Below the pieces are notes generated by a model, which was given only the letters and a program-made list of their open reading frames with translations, made no database searches and was not told the origin of the DNA. From contig NZ_QRGR01000005.1 of assembly GCF_003367245.1 (NCBI RefSeq), forward strand, positions 186,001-250,000: a DNA stretch of 64,000 nt, read 5' to 3'. The stretch's first letter is position 1; every line of letters begins with the position of its first letter. Position numbers and translations under genes: made by a program. This DNA comes from Pontibacter diazotrophicus (lineage in GTDB: Bacteria; Bacteroidota; Bacteroidia; Cytophagales; Hymenobacteraceae). Shown in pieces: positions 35,474 to 43,087 of this stretch.

Positions 35474-37348
35474 TTAACGGATAGCTATGGGATTTAGCGC
35501 CGGGATAATCGGTTTATCTTTGCTGATGCCGTCGCCATAGGAGTAAAACTCATTCACGGTAACAGGTAGCTTACCCCGTGCCGGTATTTTGCCGAAGATG
35601 AGCTTTGCAGCTGCCTCCTGCGCATGGAAGTGTGGCTGGTAAGCCAGTATCAGGCCCTGGCTTTTTTCAATGCCCGGAAACTGGTTCAGCGCATAGGCAT
35701 TATCGAAGAGTGTGACAACAGCCTTGTTGGAGCTTGCCAGTTGTTGCACCAACTCCACCGCCGCTTTGGAATAGCCCAGGTTATTGCTCGGCCGGATGCT
35801 CGGGCCGTACAGTCCTACCAGCACCACATCATACTGCCGTAGTTTCTGCCAAAGTTTCCTGGTTTCCTTTGCCTTGGCTTTCCGCGAGATAATAAAATCA
35901 GTGGTCGTGGCGCGTTCCTTCACTTCCCGCTGAAAAGCCATCGTACGCCTGGCTCCGATAGCGACAGTAGCAATACGAAGGCCGCGCTTTTGCCTCAGCG
36001 GTACTATATTCTTCTTATTGTTCAGCAGGGTTAAGGCTGCTTCGGCAATGGCACGGTTTGTACTGTCGGCTGCCGCAGGGTTCAGGTCCTGGTACAGGTT
36101 GTTGAGGTCAATGGGGGTATAGTTATCCAGGCCTACCCATTGTTTGGCTGTTAGTACGCGCTTGCAACGGCGGTCTATTTCATCCTGGGTAATTTCGCCG
36201 CGGCCAATGGCTGCCTGTATCGCTTTGATGGCTCTGGGTACACTGTTCAGGCGTTCTATTACATCGTTGCCAGCCACGAGGGCACGTGCTTCCGCCACAC
36301 CGGGCTCAAAATACTTGGTCACACCTTTCATCACCATCGCATCAGTAAAAATGAGCCCTTTGAATCCCAGTTCCTCTTTTAGCAGCCCTGTTACAATAGG
36401 TTCAGATAAGGTGGAGGGTAGGTTGGCGCTGGAATCAAGCTGCGGGATGTGCATGTGGGCCACCATCACGCCACCCACTCCCTGGTTGATCAGCTCCTGA
36501 AACGGGTACAGCTCCATGGAGTCCAGGCGCTCCCGGTTAAATGGAATAACAGGCAGGTCAAGGTGCGAGTCTACATCCGTATCGCCGTGCCCCGGAAAGT
36601 GTTTGGCCACGGCAATGATATCGTTTTCCTGCATGCCGCGCGTAAAAGCCAGGCTTTTTGCCGTTACATCCAGCCGGTTTTCCCCAAAGGAGCGGTAGCT
36701 GATAATCGGGTTGTTAGGGTTATTATTGATATCGGCAACAGGGGCGAAGTTTACATGCATGCCGAGCCGCCTGAACTCATTGGCCACCTGTGCTCCCATA
36801 CTATGAATCAGGCCATTGTCGGCCACGGCACCCAGCATTTGCTGGAACGGGTACTGTACCGTGCTGTCGAGCCGCATCCCAACCCCTGTTTCGGCATCCA
36901 TTGAGATCAGTAAGGGCACTTTAGAGGCTGCCTGGTACTTGTTCGTGAGGATGGCCTGTCGCACCGGCCCTCCCTGAAAGAAGATAATTCCCCCTACCTT
37001 GTACCGCTCTACTAAGTTCAGCACATCAGCCTCGTATTTAGGCCCCTGATCCGAAAATGCCTCTATCACGATTAGCTGTGCAATGCGCTCTTCAGGGGTC
37101 AAGGTGTTGAAAACAGAATCGACCCAGTAAGAGGAGGAGTCCTGCAAGGCGGTAATCAGGGAAGTTGGTCGCACATACGCTTCCCGCTCTGCAGGTCGTT
37201 CTACAGGGAAGAATGCGCGCTGCTCCTCAGCATATGTCTGTTGGCCGGTATCTGCACTTTCGCAGGCAAACAGCAACAGCGGTAGCAATGCCAGCGTTAG
37301 CCAGCATAACCTACGTTTAGCAGGATATAATAAATCAAACCTATACAT
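35474..37348 (-). CDS. GH3 family beta-N-acetylglucosaminidase-like lipoprotein
   Basis: A 624-residue GH3 enzyme with a lipobox LLFAC (Cys29). The NagZ-type motif KHFPGHGDT (249-257) with His262 matches the catalytic dyad region, and Asp336 in IFTDAMVM is the likely nucleophile. Typical target is N-acetylglucosaminyl linkages of peptidoglycan or glycans, acting in the periplasm. Many Bacteroidetes homologues carry a C-terminal beta-lactamase-like domain of several hundred residues; this one stops after the GH3 C-terminal domain. There is no sign of the missing part downstream. Confidence 0.82.
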   Translation of the reverse strand: MYRFDLLYPAKRRLCWLTLALLPLLLFACESADTGQQTYAEEQRAFFPVERPAEREAYVRPTSLITALQDSSSYWVDSVFNTLTPEERIAQLIVIEAFSDQGPKYEADVLNLVERYKVGGIIFFQGGPVRQAILTNKYQAASKVPLLISMDAETGVGMRLDSTVQYPFQQMLGAVADNGLIHSMGAQVANEFRRLGMHVNFAPVADINNNPNNPIISYRSFGENRLDVTAKSLAFTRGMQENDIIAVAKHFPGHGDTDVDSHLDLPVIPFNRERLDSMELYPFQELINQGVGGVMVAHMHIPQLDSSANLPSTLSEPIVTGLLKEELGFKGLIFTDAMVMKGVTKYFEPGVAEARALVAGNDVIERLNSVPRAIKAIQAAIGRGEITQDEIDRRCKRVLTAKQWVGLDNYTPIDLNNLYQDLNPAAADSTNRAIAEAALTLLNNKKNIVPLRQKRGLRIATVAIGARRTMAFQREVKERATTTDFIISRKAKAKETRKLWQKLRQYDVVLVGLYGPSIRPSNNLGYSKAAVELVQQLASSNKAVVTLFDNAYALNQFPGIEKSQGLILAYQPHFHAQEAAAKLIFGKIPARGKLPVTVNEFYSYGDGISKDKPIIPALNPIAIR

Positions 37349-37430
37349 CTTAACTCTTTAACGCCAGTTGCTCCTATTTAACTCCACCTGTTACTACTAT
37401 CTTTTACAATGTATTGTATTGGTACTGCTT

Positions 37431-37513
37431 GTATTGATACTGCGCTTAAAGCTAAAACTAAAACAAGTGCGTTGGACAACAACGCCCATTTTAAGCGTAC
37501 AAAAAGCCAATAC
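37431..37513. other. Three nested inverted repeats upstream of rhomboid gene
   Basis: gtattg (37431-37436)/caatac (37508-37513), cgcttaaa (37443-37450)/tttaagcg (37490-37497) and gcgttg (37469-37474)/caacgc (37480-37485) are nested. They could form one structured RNA or cruciform in the 277-bp gap before the rhomboid gene. Confidence 0.35.
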
Positions 37514-37625
37514 AGTACGTAAGATTACAGTAATAGGTAAAGTGAATTGTACTGTTTTTTGTTCATTAACTTTATCTTTCAGAAAAATACCGGAGTTGTT
37601 ACACTCCTTCATTTATTAATTTTCT

Positions 37626-38456
37626 ATGCCAACACTTCTATCTGAAAGAGATACCTATGATGATTTGCAGGATCAGGAGGTGCATTTCGGCTACAGCTTT
37701 TTGCCCGGCATTTTGTTTGTGGCGCTTATGGCACTTATTAGTCTGTTGAGTTACCTGACAAATGCCAGCCTGAGCTGGCTTGGGGTACTGCCGCGTAGTT
37801 TCTTTGGATTGATTGGCGTGGTAACAGGGCCGCTCATTCACAGTGGCCTGCTGCACCTGCTCTCCAACGCTTTTCCGCTGGTGCTGTTGTCTGGGTTCAT
37901 CCTCTTTCTGCACCGCCGGACAGCTCCACGGGTTATACTCCTGATATATGTGCTGAGCGGCATCCTGACATGGTTCATTGGCCGGCAGGCGTATCATATA
38001 GGAGCGAGTGGGGTAGTATATGGGCTGGCGGGCTTCCTGCTGTTTAAAGGTTTCCTGCAGCAGAACCGCAGCTCCATGGCGGTTTCGCTGGCAGTGCTCT
38101 TTTTGTATAGCGGCCTGTTTTACGGACTGTTCCCGAACGAGGAGCATGTGTCGTGGGAGGGGCATATAGCCGGTCTGATAGCCGGTCTGGTAGCGGCCAT
38201 TGTATACTCGGAAGGCAATAAGCAGCCAGCAGACCAGAAACCCATAGAACCTGGAATTGTACAGCGGCATATGAGCAATACCATGGGAGCACACTACCAC
38301 TATTTTGGGATTCATTATGCGGTCCGGGAGCAGAAGAAGCAAACAATCACTTATACGTATATCCTTAATGCTGCAACAGGTGCTGCAAATATGCCAACCA
38401 AGCGTGCTGCTGTTTCGTCTAACAAATGGAAATCAGGGATCAAGAAGCATGACTGA
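37626..38456 (+). CDS. Rhomboid intramembrane serine protease
   Basis: A 276-residue rhomboid. It has several membrane segments and the conserved HLLSN (His77, Asn81), the catalytic GASG (Ser128) and the catalytic His180 in WEGHIAG. It cuts within or near transmembrane segments of client proteins. The C-terminal 75 residues form a hydrophilic, His/Lys-containing tail. Its last codons overlap the downstream gene by 8 bases (ATGACTGA), indicating translational coupling. Confidence 0.88.
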   Translation: MPTLLSERDTYDDLQDQEVHFGYSFLPGILFVALMALISLLSYLTNASLSWLGVLPRSFFGLIGVVTGPLIHSGLLHLLSNAFPLVLLSGFILFLHRRTAPRVILLIYVLSGILTWFIGRQAYHIGASGVVYGLAGFLLFKGFLQQNRSSMAVSLAVLFLYSGLFYGLFPNEEHVSWEGHIAGLIAGLVAAIVYSEGNKQPADQKPIEPGIVQRHMSNTMGAHYHYFGIHYAVREQKKQTITYTYILNAATGAANMPTKRAAVSSNKWKSGIKKHD

Positions 38457-39300
38457 AGAGGAAAAAAAATTTCAAGACAACCTTAAAAAAGTGGCGTCGC
38501 AGCATACAAACGGACACAGACGGGGAGACTATAAACATCCACAACCGGAGAAGGAGCCTGTTAAAGAGGATAAGGACAAGCAGGAAGGTGAGGGCAAGCA
38601 CCAAGGTAACGATGAGGATGAGTTTAAGCAGAGCAAGTGGCCACTGGTTATTACAGGTATACTCATTGCGGCACTGATAGCCTCTTATTTTATTTTCCCG
38701 GGCTTTCAGCAGGAGGTGAATAATGGGTGGGATGTGCTGACAAGTGGTGATGAGCAGCGCATCTCAGAATGGGTAAGCCAGTTTGGATTCTGGGGCCCCT
38801 TCTTTATTATACTAGCCATGGTGGCCCAGATGTTCCTGCTGGTCATTAATGCAGTGGCCCTTATGCTGGTAGCCATTATTGCTTACGGATCCTTCTGGGG
38901 ATCTATTATAGCCATTGCGGCAGTGGTGGTAGCCTCTACCATCGGCTACTGGATAGGGCATGCCTTGGGAGAGGCTGGCGTTAGCAAACTGATTGGCCGT
39001 AAAACAGAGAAGAAAGTAATTAAATTTGTCGATGATTATGGTATTTGGGCTGTTGTCATAGCCCGCATATCCCCTTTCCTGTCGAATGATGCAGTTAGCT
39101 TTGTGGCAGGACTGGCCCGAATGGGGTATTTTAAATTTATTGCGGCCACACTGGCAGGCATTGTGCCCCTCACTATTCTGCTTGCCTGGCTCGGGGAGAA
39201 CAACGAGCGTTTAAGGACAGGTTTGATATGGGTCTCTGTTGTCAGCCTCGCTGCTTTTATAGGATACATTGTCTACGATAAGTATATCAAGAAGAAGTAA
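38449..39300 (+). CDS. TVP38/TMEM64 (DedA-like) membrane protein
   Basis: I chose the ATG at 38449, which overlaps the rhomboid stop; an in-frame start at 38305 lies deep inside the rhomboid frame. The 283-residue product has a hydrophilic, Lys/Glu-rich N-terminal part (about 1-65) and a TVP38/VTT domain with several membrane helices. The SNARE-associated/VTT core is seen in FGFWGPFFIILAMVAQMFLLVINAVALM and GYWIGHALGEAGVSKLIGRK, followed by ARISPFLSNDAVSFVAG. Such proteins are thought to move or scramble lipids. Paired translation with a rhomboid is notable. Confidence 0.82.
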   Translation: MTEEEKKFQDNLKKVASQHTNGHRRGDYKHPQPEKEPVKEDKDKQEGEGKHQGNDEDEFKQSKWPLVITGILIAALIASYFIFPGFQQEVNNGWDVLTSGDEQRISEWVSQFGFWGPFFIILAMVAQMFLLVINAVALMLVAIIAYGSFWGSIIAIAAVVVASTIGYWIGHALGEAGVSKLIGRKTEKKVIKFVDDYGIWAVVIARISPFLSNDAVSFVAGLARMGYFKFIAATLAGIVPLTILLAWLGENNERLRTGLIWVSVVSLAAFIGYIVYDKYIKKK

Positions 39301-39708
39301 AGAGGGCGTACAAGCCTGAATATAAATCGCGCCTGATCAGTATATCTCCTTTTATTCTTTCTCATTTGCCCTCATTACGCGTCAGGCTATGGCTATCACC
39401 TCTATTAAAAAAGGTGATAGGAGCTTGTATGTGTTCCACAGATATAGCCGTAAATTAGGCTATACTTTATACCCAAACCTACCCAACTGCTTTCACTTTT
39501 ATATAGGATTAATCTGAAGCAGGGGCTTCTATATAGGATTGTTCTATTGTATGGTTTATATAAAATATTATTAAAATAATAATGTAGGGTGATAATGCTT
39601 AAAAAGCCATTCTGAGGCATCTGTCACGGCATAATATAACCATTCTTTTTTCCTGTCGTTAAAGCGGGTTGTTGATATAAAAATCGATGTTCCACGAAAA
39701 GGATAAAT
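39301..39708. other. Gap with hairpin and direct repeats
   Basis: No gene seen. A 9-bp inverted repeat sits at 39393-39420 (ctatcacct / aggtgatag), and a direct repeat tatataggatt at 39500-39510 and 39530-39540 flanks a small hairpin (gaagcaggggcttc, 39516-39529). Confidence 0.4.
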
Positions 39709-40236
39709 ATGTTTAGAACAAAATTACTCGCCGCTTTATTCTCTATTGTGTTGGCTGTGGCTGAAGAATTTTCCTTCTTTAACGAGGCATCCTCTGCACC
39801 GAAAATCGAAGAAAATGAGCAAAAGCTCACATGGCATTTAAAAGCACCCGAACGCACAGTCACAGAAATTGAAGTACCAGTAACAGAGGAACCACCGCTT
39901 GAAACTTTCACTGTTTCCGCCTCCATTTATCATCCTGTTCCAGGCCAGACGGATTCTACACCATTCATCACCGCAGATGGCTCCCGTATTAACAAGAACA
40001 ATCCTAAGAAGCACCGCTGGATAGCTGTTTCCCGCGACCTGCACAGCCGTTGGGGTGGAGATATCCACTTCGGCGATTCACTTCAGATTACCGGAGTCTC
40101 CGACGAACTGGATGGCTTATATATAGTGCGTGATGTAATGAACCAGCGCATCCGCAACCAAATAGATATACTGGTGGGGGAGAAGGATAAAGTCATGGGC
40201 TTCTGGAAGGATGTTGAGATAGCTAAGCTTAATTAG
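39709..40236 (+). CDS. 3D/double-psi beta-barrel domain protein (RlpA/MltA-like C domain)
   Basis: A 175-residue protein with a hydrophobic N-terminus (about 5-20; a signal or anchor) and a Glu/Pro/Thr linker (to about 65). The C-terminal domain reads SASIYHPVPGQTDSTPFITADGSRI...RWIAVSRDL...GDSLQITG...LDGLYIVRDVMNQRIRNQIDI. This matches the 3D/double-psi barrel class found in RlpA-like and MltA-related cell-wall proteins, including the conserved Asp pattern. It may act on the peptidoglycan; catalytic activity is not certain. The name is by motif, not search. Confidence 0.7.
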   Translation: MFRTKLLAALFSIVLAVAEEFSFFNEASSAPKIEENEQKLTWHLKAPERTVTEIEVPVTEEPPLETFTVSASIYHPVPGQTDSTPFITADGSRINKNNPKKHRWIAVSRDLHSRWGGDIHFGDSLQITGVSDELDGLYIVRDVMNQRIRNQIDILVGEKDKVMGFWKDVEIAKLN

Positions 40237-40504
40237 ATTTCAGCAGTACGTATTCCTAACTAACTGTCTGCTTTCCCGTAACACCAGAAATACGTATGCG
40301 CTGCCAGCCATGTATGGATTTGCTTTGTCAATCATTTTACGGCCACCTGCCACATTTTTCTATAGATTGGGGCACCTGTAGCGAAAAAGCAAAGTAACAG
40401 GAGCAAAAAAGGTAAAGGCCCTGCAGCAGGAGAGGAACTGCAGGCGGGGCTGGATGAACAGGATGAGCATTTGCCACATCACCCCATCAGAAGATAACTG
40501 CAAA
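40237..40504. other. Gap before HD-domain gene
   Basis: No gene recognised here. The only feature found is the promoter at 40505-40535 at its downstream edge. Confidence 0.35.
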
Positions 40505-40535
40505 TTTGACGGCTTTAGAAGATTGCTTAATTTTG
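40505..40535 (+). promoter_or_regulatory. Promoter for HD-domain gene
   Basis: TTTG (40505-40508), then 19 bases, then TAATTTTG (40528-40535), fully matching the Bacteroidetes consensus. The ATG is 27 bases downstream. Confidence 0.65.
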
Positions 40536-40562
40536 GTTTTTACAGACTGAATAATCCTGCGC

Positions 40563-41129
40563 ATGACACACGAAGAAGCCGTAGAAATACTAAACAGCAT
40601 GACTAAGAGCGAAAGCCTCCTGCGCCACGCCCGCACAGTGGAGCTGGTGATGCAGGCCTACGCCACTAAGTTAGGAGAGGATGAAAATAAATGGGCAATT
40701 GCAGGCCTGCTTCACGATGCTGATTATGAAGCTCATCCGGATCAACACCCCAATGTAATTGTAAACCTGTTGCGGGAGCAGCATGAGGAGGAAATAGCAC
40801 ACGCTATCTCGGCGCATTACACCCACTGGGGAGTAGGCTACGATACCTTACTGGACAAAGCCTTGATTGCCTGCGATGAGATTACGGGTTTTGTAGTGGC
40901 CTGTGCGCAGGTAAGGCCCGACCGCCTGCAGGGCCTGGAGGTAAAGTCGGTGATAAAGAAGCTGAAGCAGAAAAGCTTTGCGGCCTCCGTAGACCGGGAG
41001 GAAGTTCGGAAAGGAGCTGAGTTATTCGGGGTAGACCTGGCCGAGCATATCGGCTTTATCATTCAGGTGCTACAGCAGCACCAGGAGGAACTCGCGCTTC
41101 AGCCCCAGGCCAGCAGCACACAAAATTAA
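40563..41129 (+). CDS. HD-domain hydrolase-like protein
   Basis: A 188-residue protein of the HD/HDIG type. Metal-binding residues in order are His22, His51-Asp52 (LLHDADYE), His80 or His84 (HAISAHY) and Asp105 (ACDEITG). These families hydrolyse phosphoesters, often nucleotides. A C-terminal helical part (about 120-175) follows. It has its own good promoter and a strong terminator. Confidence 0.8.
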   Translation: MTHEEAVEILNSMTKSESLLRHARTVELVMQAYATKLGEDENKWAIAGLLHDADYEAHPDQHPNVIVNLLREQHEEEIAHAISAHYTHWGVGYDTLLDKALIACDEITGFVVACAQVRPDRLQGLEVKSVIKKLKQKSFAASVDREEVRKGAELFGVDLAEHIGFIIQVLQQHQEELALQPQASSTQN

Positions 41130-41135
41130 TGAGCA

Positions 41136-41174
41136 GGGGCAGCTACTGATTTAGTTACAGTAGCTGCCCCTTTT
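41136..41174 (+). terminator. Terminator after HD gene
   Basis: ggggcagctactg (41136-41148) pairs perfectly with 41158-41170, 9-nt loop, then tttt. Confidence 0.8.
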
Positions 41175-41539
41175 GCTTTGCATGTCCCGGATTTATATAT
41201 CCGCTGCTGTAGCAAAGTCTGCTCGTTTCTGTACCTGTTAAGCCTTTGTTCCTTCATCATTTGCTTATGTATCGATTCTGAGGGAGGTACTATTTTGTCG
41301 TACTGCCATTTCCTGAGAAGCTACCAACCTTGACTATCATCCCTGTTTCTCCGGCCTTACCAGCTTGTTTCCATACTTCTCTTCCCGAGGTAATAAAAGC
41401 GGAACAAATACTATAAAAGTGATGTTGTGTTTGTACATTAAATGTATATACATTTAATTTGTGTTCCAGTACCGTATAAGGAAAAGAGGCGTCAGCATTT
41501 TGCGCTTTTGTTTTCAATGAAATTTAAAGAGATAAAACT
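41175..41539. other. Gap before nitroreductase
   Basis: No supported gene. It contains the 22-bp palindrome at 41437-41458. Confidence 0.45.
41437..41458. promoter_or_regulatory. 22-bp perfect palindrome, operator candidate
   Basis: attaaatgtatatacatttaat is a perfect 22-bp palindrome with core tgtatataca, 81 bases before the nitroreductase start. It is a good candidate for the site of a dimeric repressor; the protein is not in the window. Confidence 0.5.
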
Positions 41540-42121
41540 ATGATATCAACAGAGAAGAAAATTGCAATACATAACCTGATTGAGGAGCGTTGGAGCCCCC
41601 GCGCTTTTGAAAACAAATCAGTAGGCGAAGAGCAACTGAAAGCGCTCTTCGAGGCAGCACGCTGGGCACCATCTGCCATGAACGAGCAGCCATGGCGTTT
41701 TATATACGCCGTTAAAGAAGATAAAGAAAATTTCGATCGCCTGTTCAGTTGCCTGGTAGAGGGAAACAGCTGGGCTGAAAATGCATCTGCCCTGTTCATT
41801 AGCGTGGCTAAAAAGAACTACGATTATAATGGTAACCCCAACAGCGTTGCGCTGCACGACTTAGGGCTGGCCACTGGAAACCTGTTGTTACAGGCCACTG
41901 ATTTAGGATTGCACGTGCACCTGATGGGAGGCTTTAAGGCAGATAAAGCACGCGAGGTACTGGGAATACCTGAAGGCTTTGAGCCTGTGTCAATGGGTGC
42001 TGTCGGCTATGCAGGTGATCCGGAAACCCTCCCTGAAAATTTGAAAGCACGGGAGGTGGCCCCCCGTAAGCGTAAGCCCCTGAATGAAATTGCTTTTAAA
42101 GGAGAATGGGAGCAGAAGTAA
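41540..42121 (+). CDS. Nitroreductase family protein
   Basis: A 193-residue flavin-dependent nitroreductase-like enzyme. Landmarks: ERWSPRAFENKSVGEEQLKALFEAARWAPSAMNEQPWRFI (FMN-binding start), HDLGLATGNLLLQATDLGLHVHLMGGF, and VSMGAVGYAGDP. It reduces nitro compounds, quinones or flavins with NAD(P)H in the cytoplasm. A palindromic operator candidate sits upstream. It converges on the DUF2459 gene. Confidence 0.85.
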   Translation: MISTEKKIAIHNLIEERWSPRAFENKSVGEEQLKALFEAARWAPSAMNEQPWRFIYAVKEDKENFDRLFSCLVEGNSWAENASALFISVAKKNYDYNGNPNSVALHDLGLATGNLLLQATDLGLHVHLMGGFKADKAREVLGIPEGFEPVSMGAVGYAGDPETLPENLKAREVAPRKRKPLNEIAFKGEWEQK

Positions 42122-42152
42122 AGATAAAGAGTAGTGTTTTGTGATTGTGTAA

Positions 42153-42181
42153 GAGCGCCCCGGCAAATGTCAGGGCGTTTC
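42153..42181 (+). terminator. Terminator between nitroreductase and DUF2459 gene
   Basis: Arms around 42153-42163 and 42170-42180 pair with a few wobbles and one mismatch. It lies between two convergent genes. Confidence 0.5.
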
Positions 42182-42185
42182 TGTT

Positions 42186-42878
42186 TTAGCGCAGGTGCCG
42201 CATCACCGCAAAGGGCAGTGGTGCCCATAAAGCGGCTTCTATACCCGCTGCTTTCAGCCCCTGGTTTACCCAATTGTTACAGTTCTTGAGGATATAGAAT
42301 TTACCGTGTGCCTCGTAAAAAGTGTCCAGGCCTGTATAGCCTGAGTTTGGAATATGCTTGTACTGCCCGCTCTCCTGCTGAAAGGAGGCATCAATGTACT
42401 GCACCAGGTCCTGGTAATCTTCCGCAGAAAGCAGAACGGGCTGCTGCCGTTTAGTGGGCGTTAATTGGGACGCAATATACTCCACATGCATGGCCGATGG
42501 AGTAGGCCAAAGTGTAGCACGTAAAGCCACGCCAAGTGTCAGGTCACTCCATTCAGGTGTTTCCATGTAGAATTGGCGGTCGCCCCAGCCAAAGGCCAGG
42601 TACTGATAACTGCTGTCAGCGCTTTCGAAGTGGTGCAGTGGAATTTTATTCCGCCAGTCGATGGTGGGAGTTACAACAGGCACCACAATATCAGTGTGCA
42701 CCCCGTTGGAGGTAACATAAATCTCTACAGGGGCGGCAGGTGGCGACTGGGCAACACTGCTGTTCACGGGTATGCTGCTCAGTACAAAGGCTGAAAAAAT
42801 GAAAAGCACGGCCAGGCCAGCCACTGTAGCTATAAACCACAGCACAAAAGACAAGATTCTGATGATTACACGCTTCAT
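42186..42878 (-). CDS. DUF2459 (TIGR02117) family protein
   Basis: A 230-residue protein with an N-terminal membrane segment (about 5-35). The TIGR02117/DUF2459 signature is clear: EIYVTSNGVHTDIVVPV, the FGWGDRQFYMETPEW block and the C-terminal PNSGYTGLDTFYEAHGKFYILKNCNNWVN segment. It faces the periplasm. Function is unknown. Stop converges with the nitroreductase. Confidence 0.83.
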   Translation of the reverse strand: MKRVIIRILSFVLWFIATVAGLAVLFIFSAFVLSSIPVNSSVAQSPPAAPVEIYVTSNGVHTDIVVPVVTPTIDWRNKIPLHHFESADSSYQYLAFGWGDRQFYMETPEWSDLTLGVALRATLWPTPSAMHVEYIASQLTPTKRQQPVLLSAEDYQDLVQYIDASFQQESGQYKHIPNSGYTGLDTFYEAHGKFYILKNCNNWVNQGLKAAGIEAALWAPLPFAVMRHLR

Positions 42879-43087
42879 ACTATATCATACGGCGGGTATC
42901 ACTGAAAATTTACCAGGAATAAACAGCATAGCCTGTAGCGGTTACAGCAGAGCGCTTATTTGCCATACTCAGCAATTTTGCGGAAATTGTACTTCTTTTC
43001 AACTAAACGCCTGTTTAGGCTTTATTTTGTCACCTTTGATAACAAAGTTTAACAGGCTCTTAAAAAACTCATATACTTAAAAACAAC

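Noticed and set aside
37368..37619. Open frame of 83 codons, plus strand
   Set aside because: AT-rich, low-complexity hydrophobic product overlapping nested inverted repeats; no start support and no family.
41290..41517. 75-codon minus-strand open frame
   Set aside because: It overlaps the 22-bp palindrome and has no recognisable domain.
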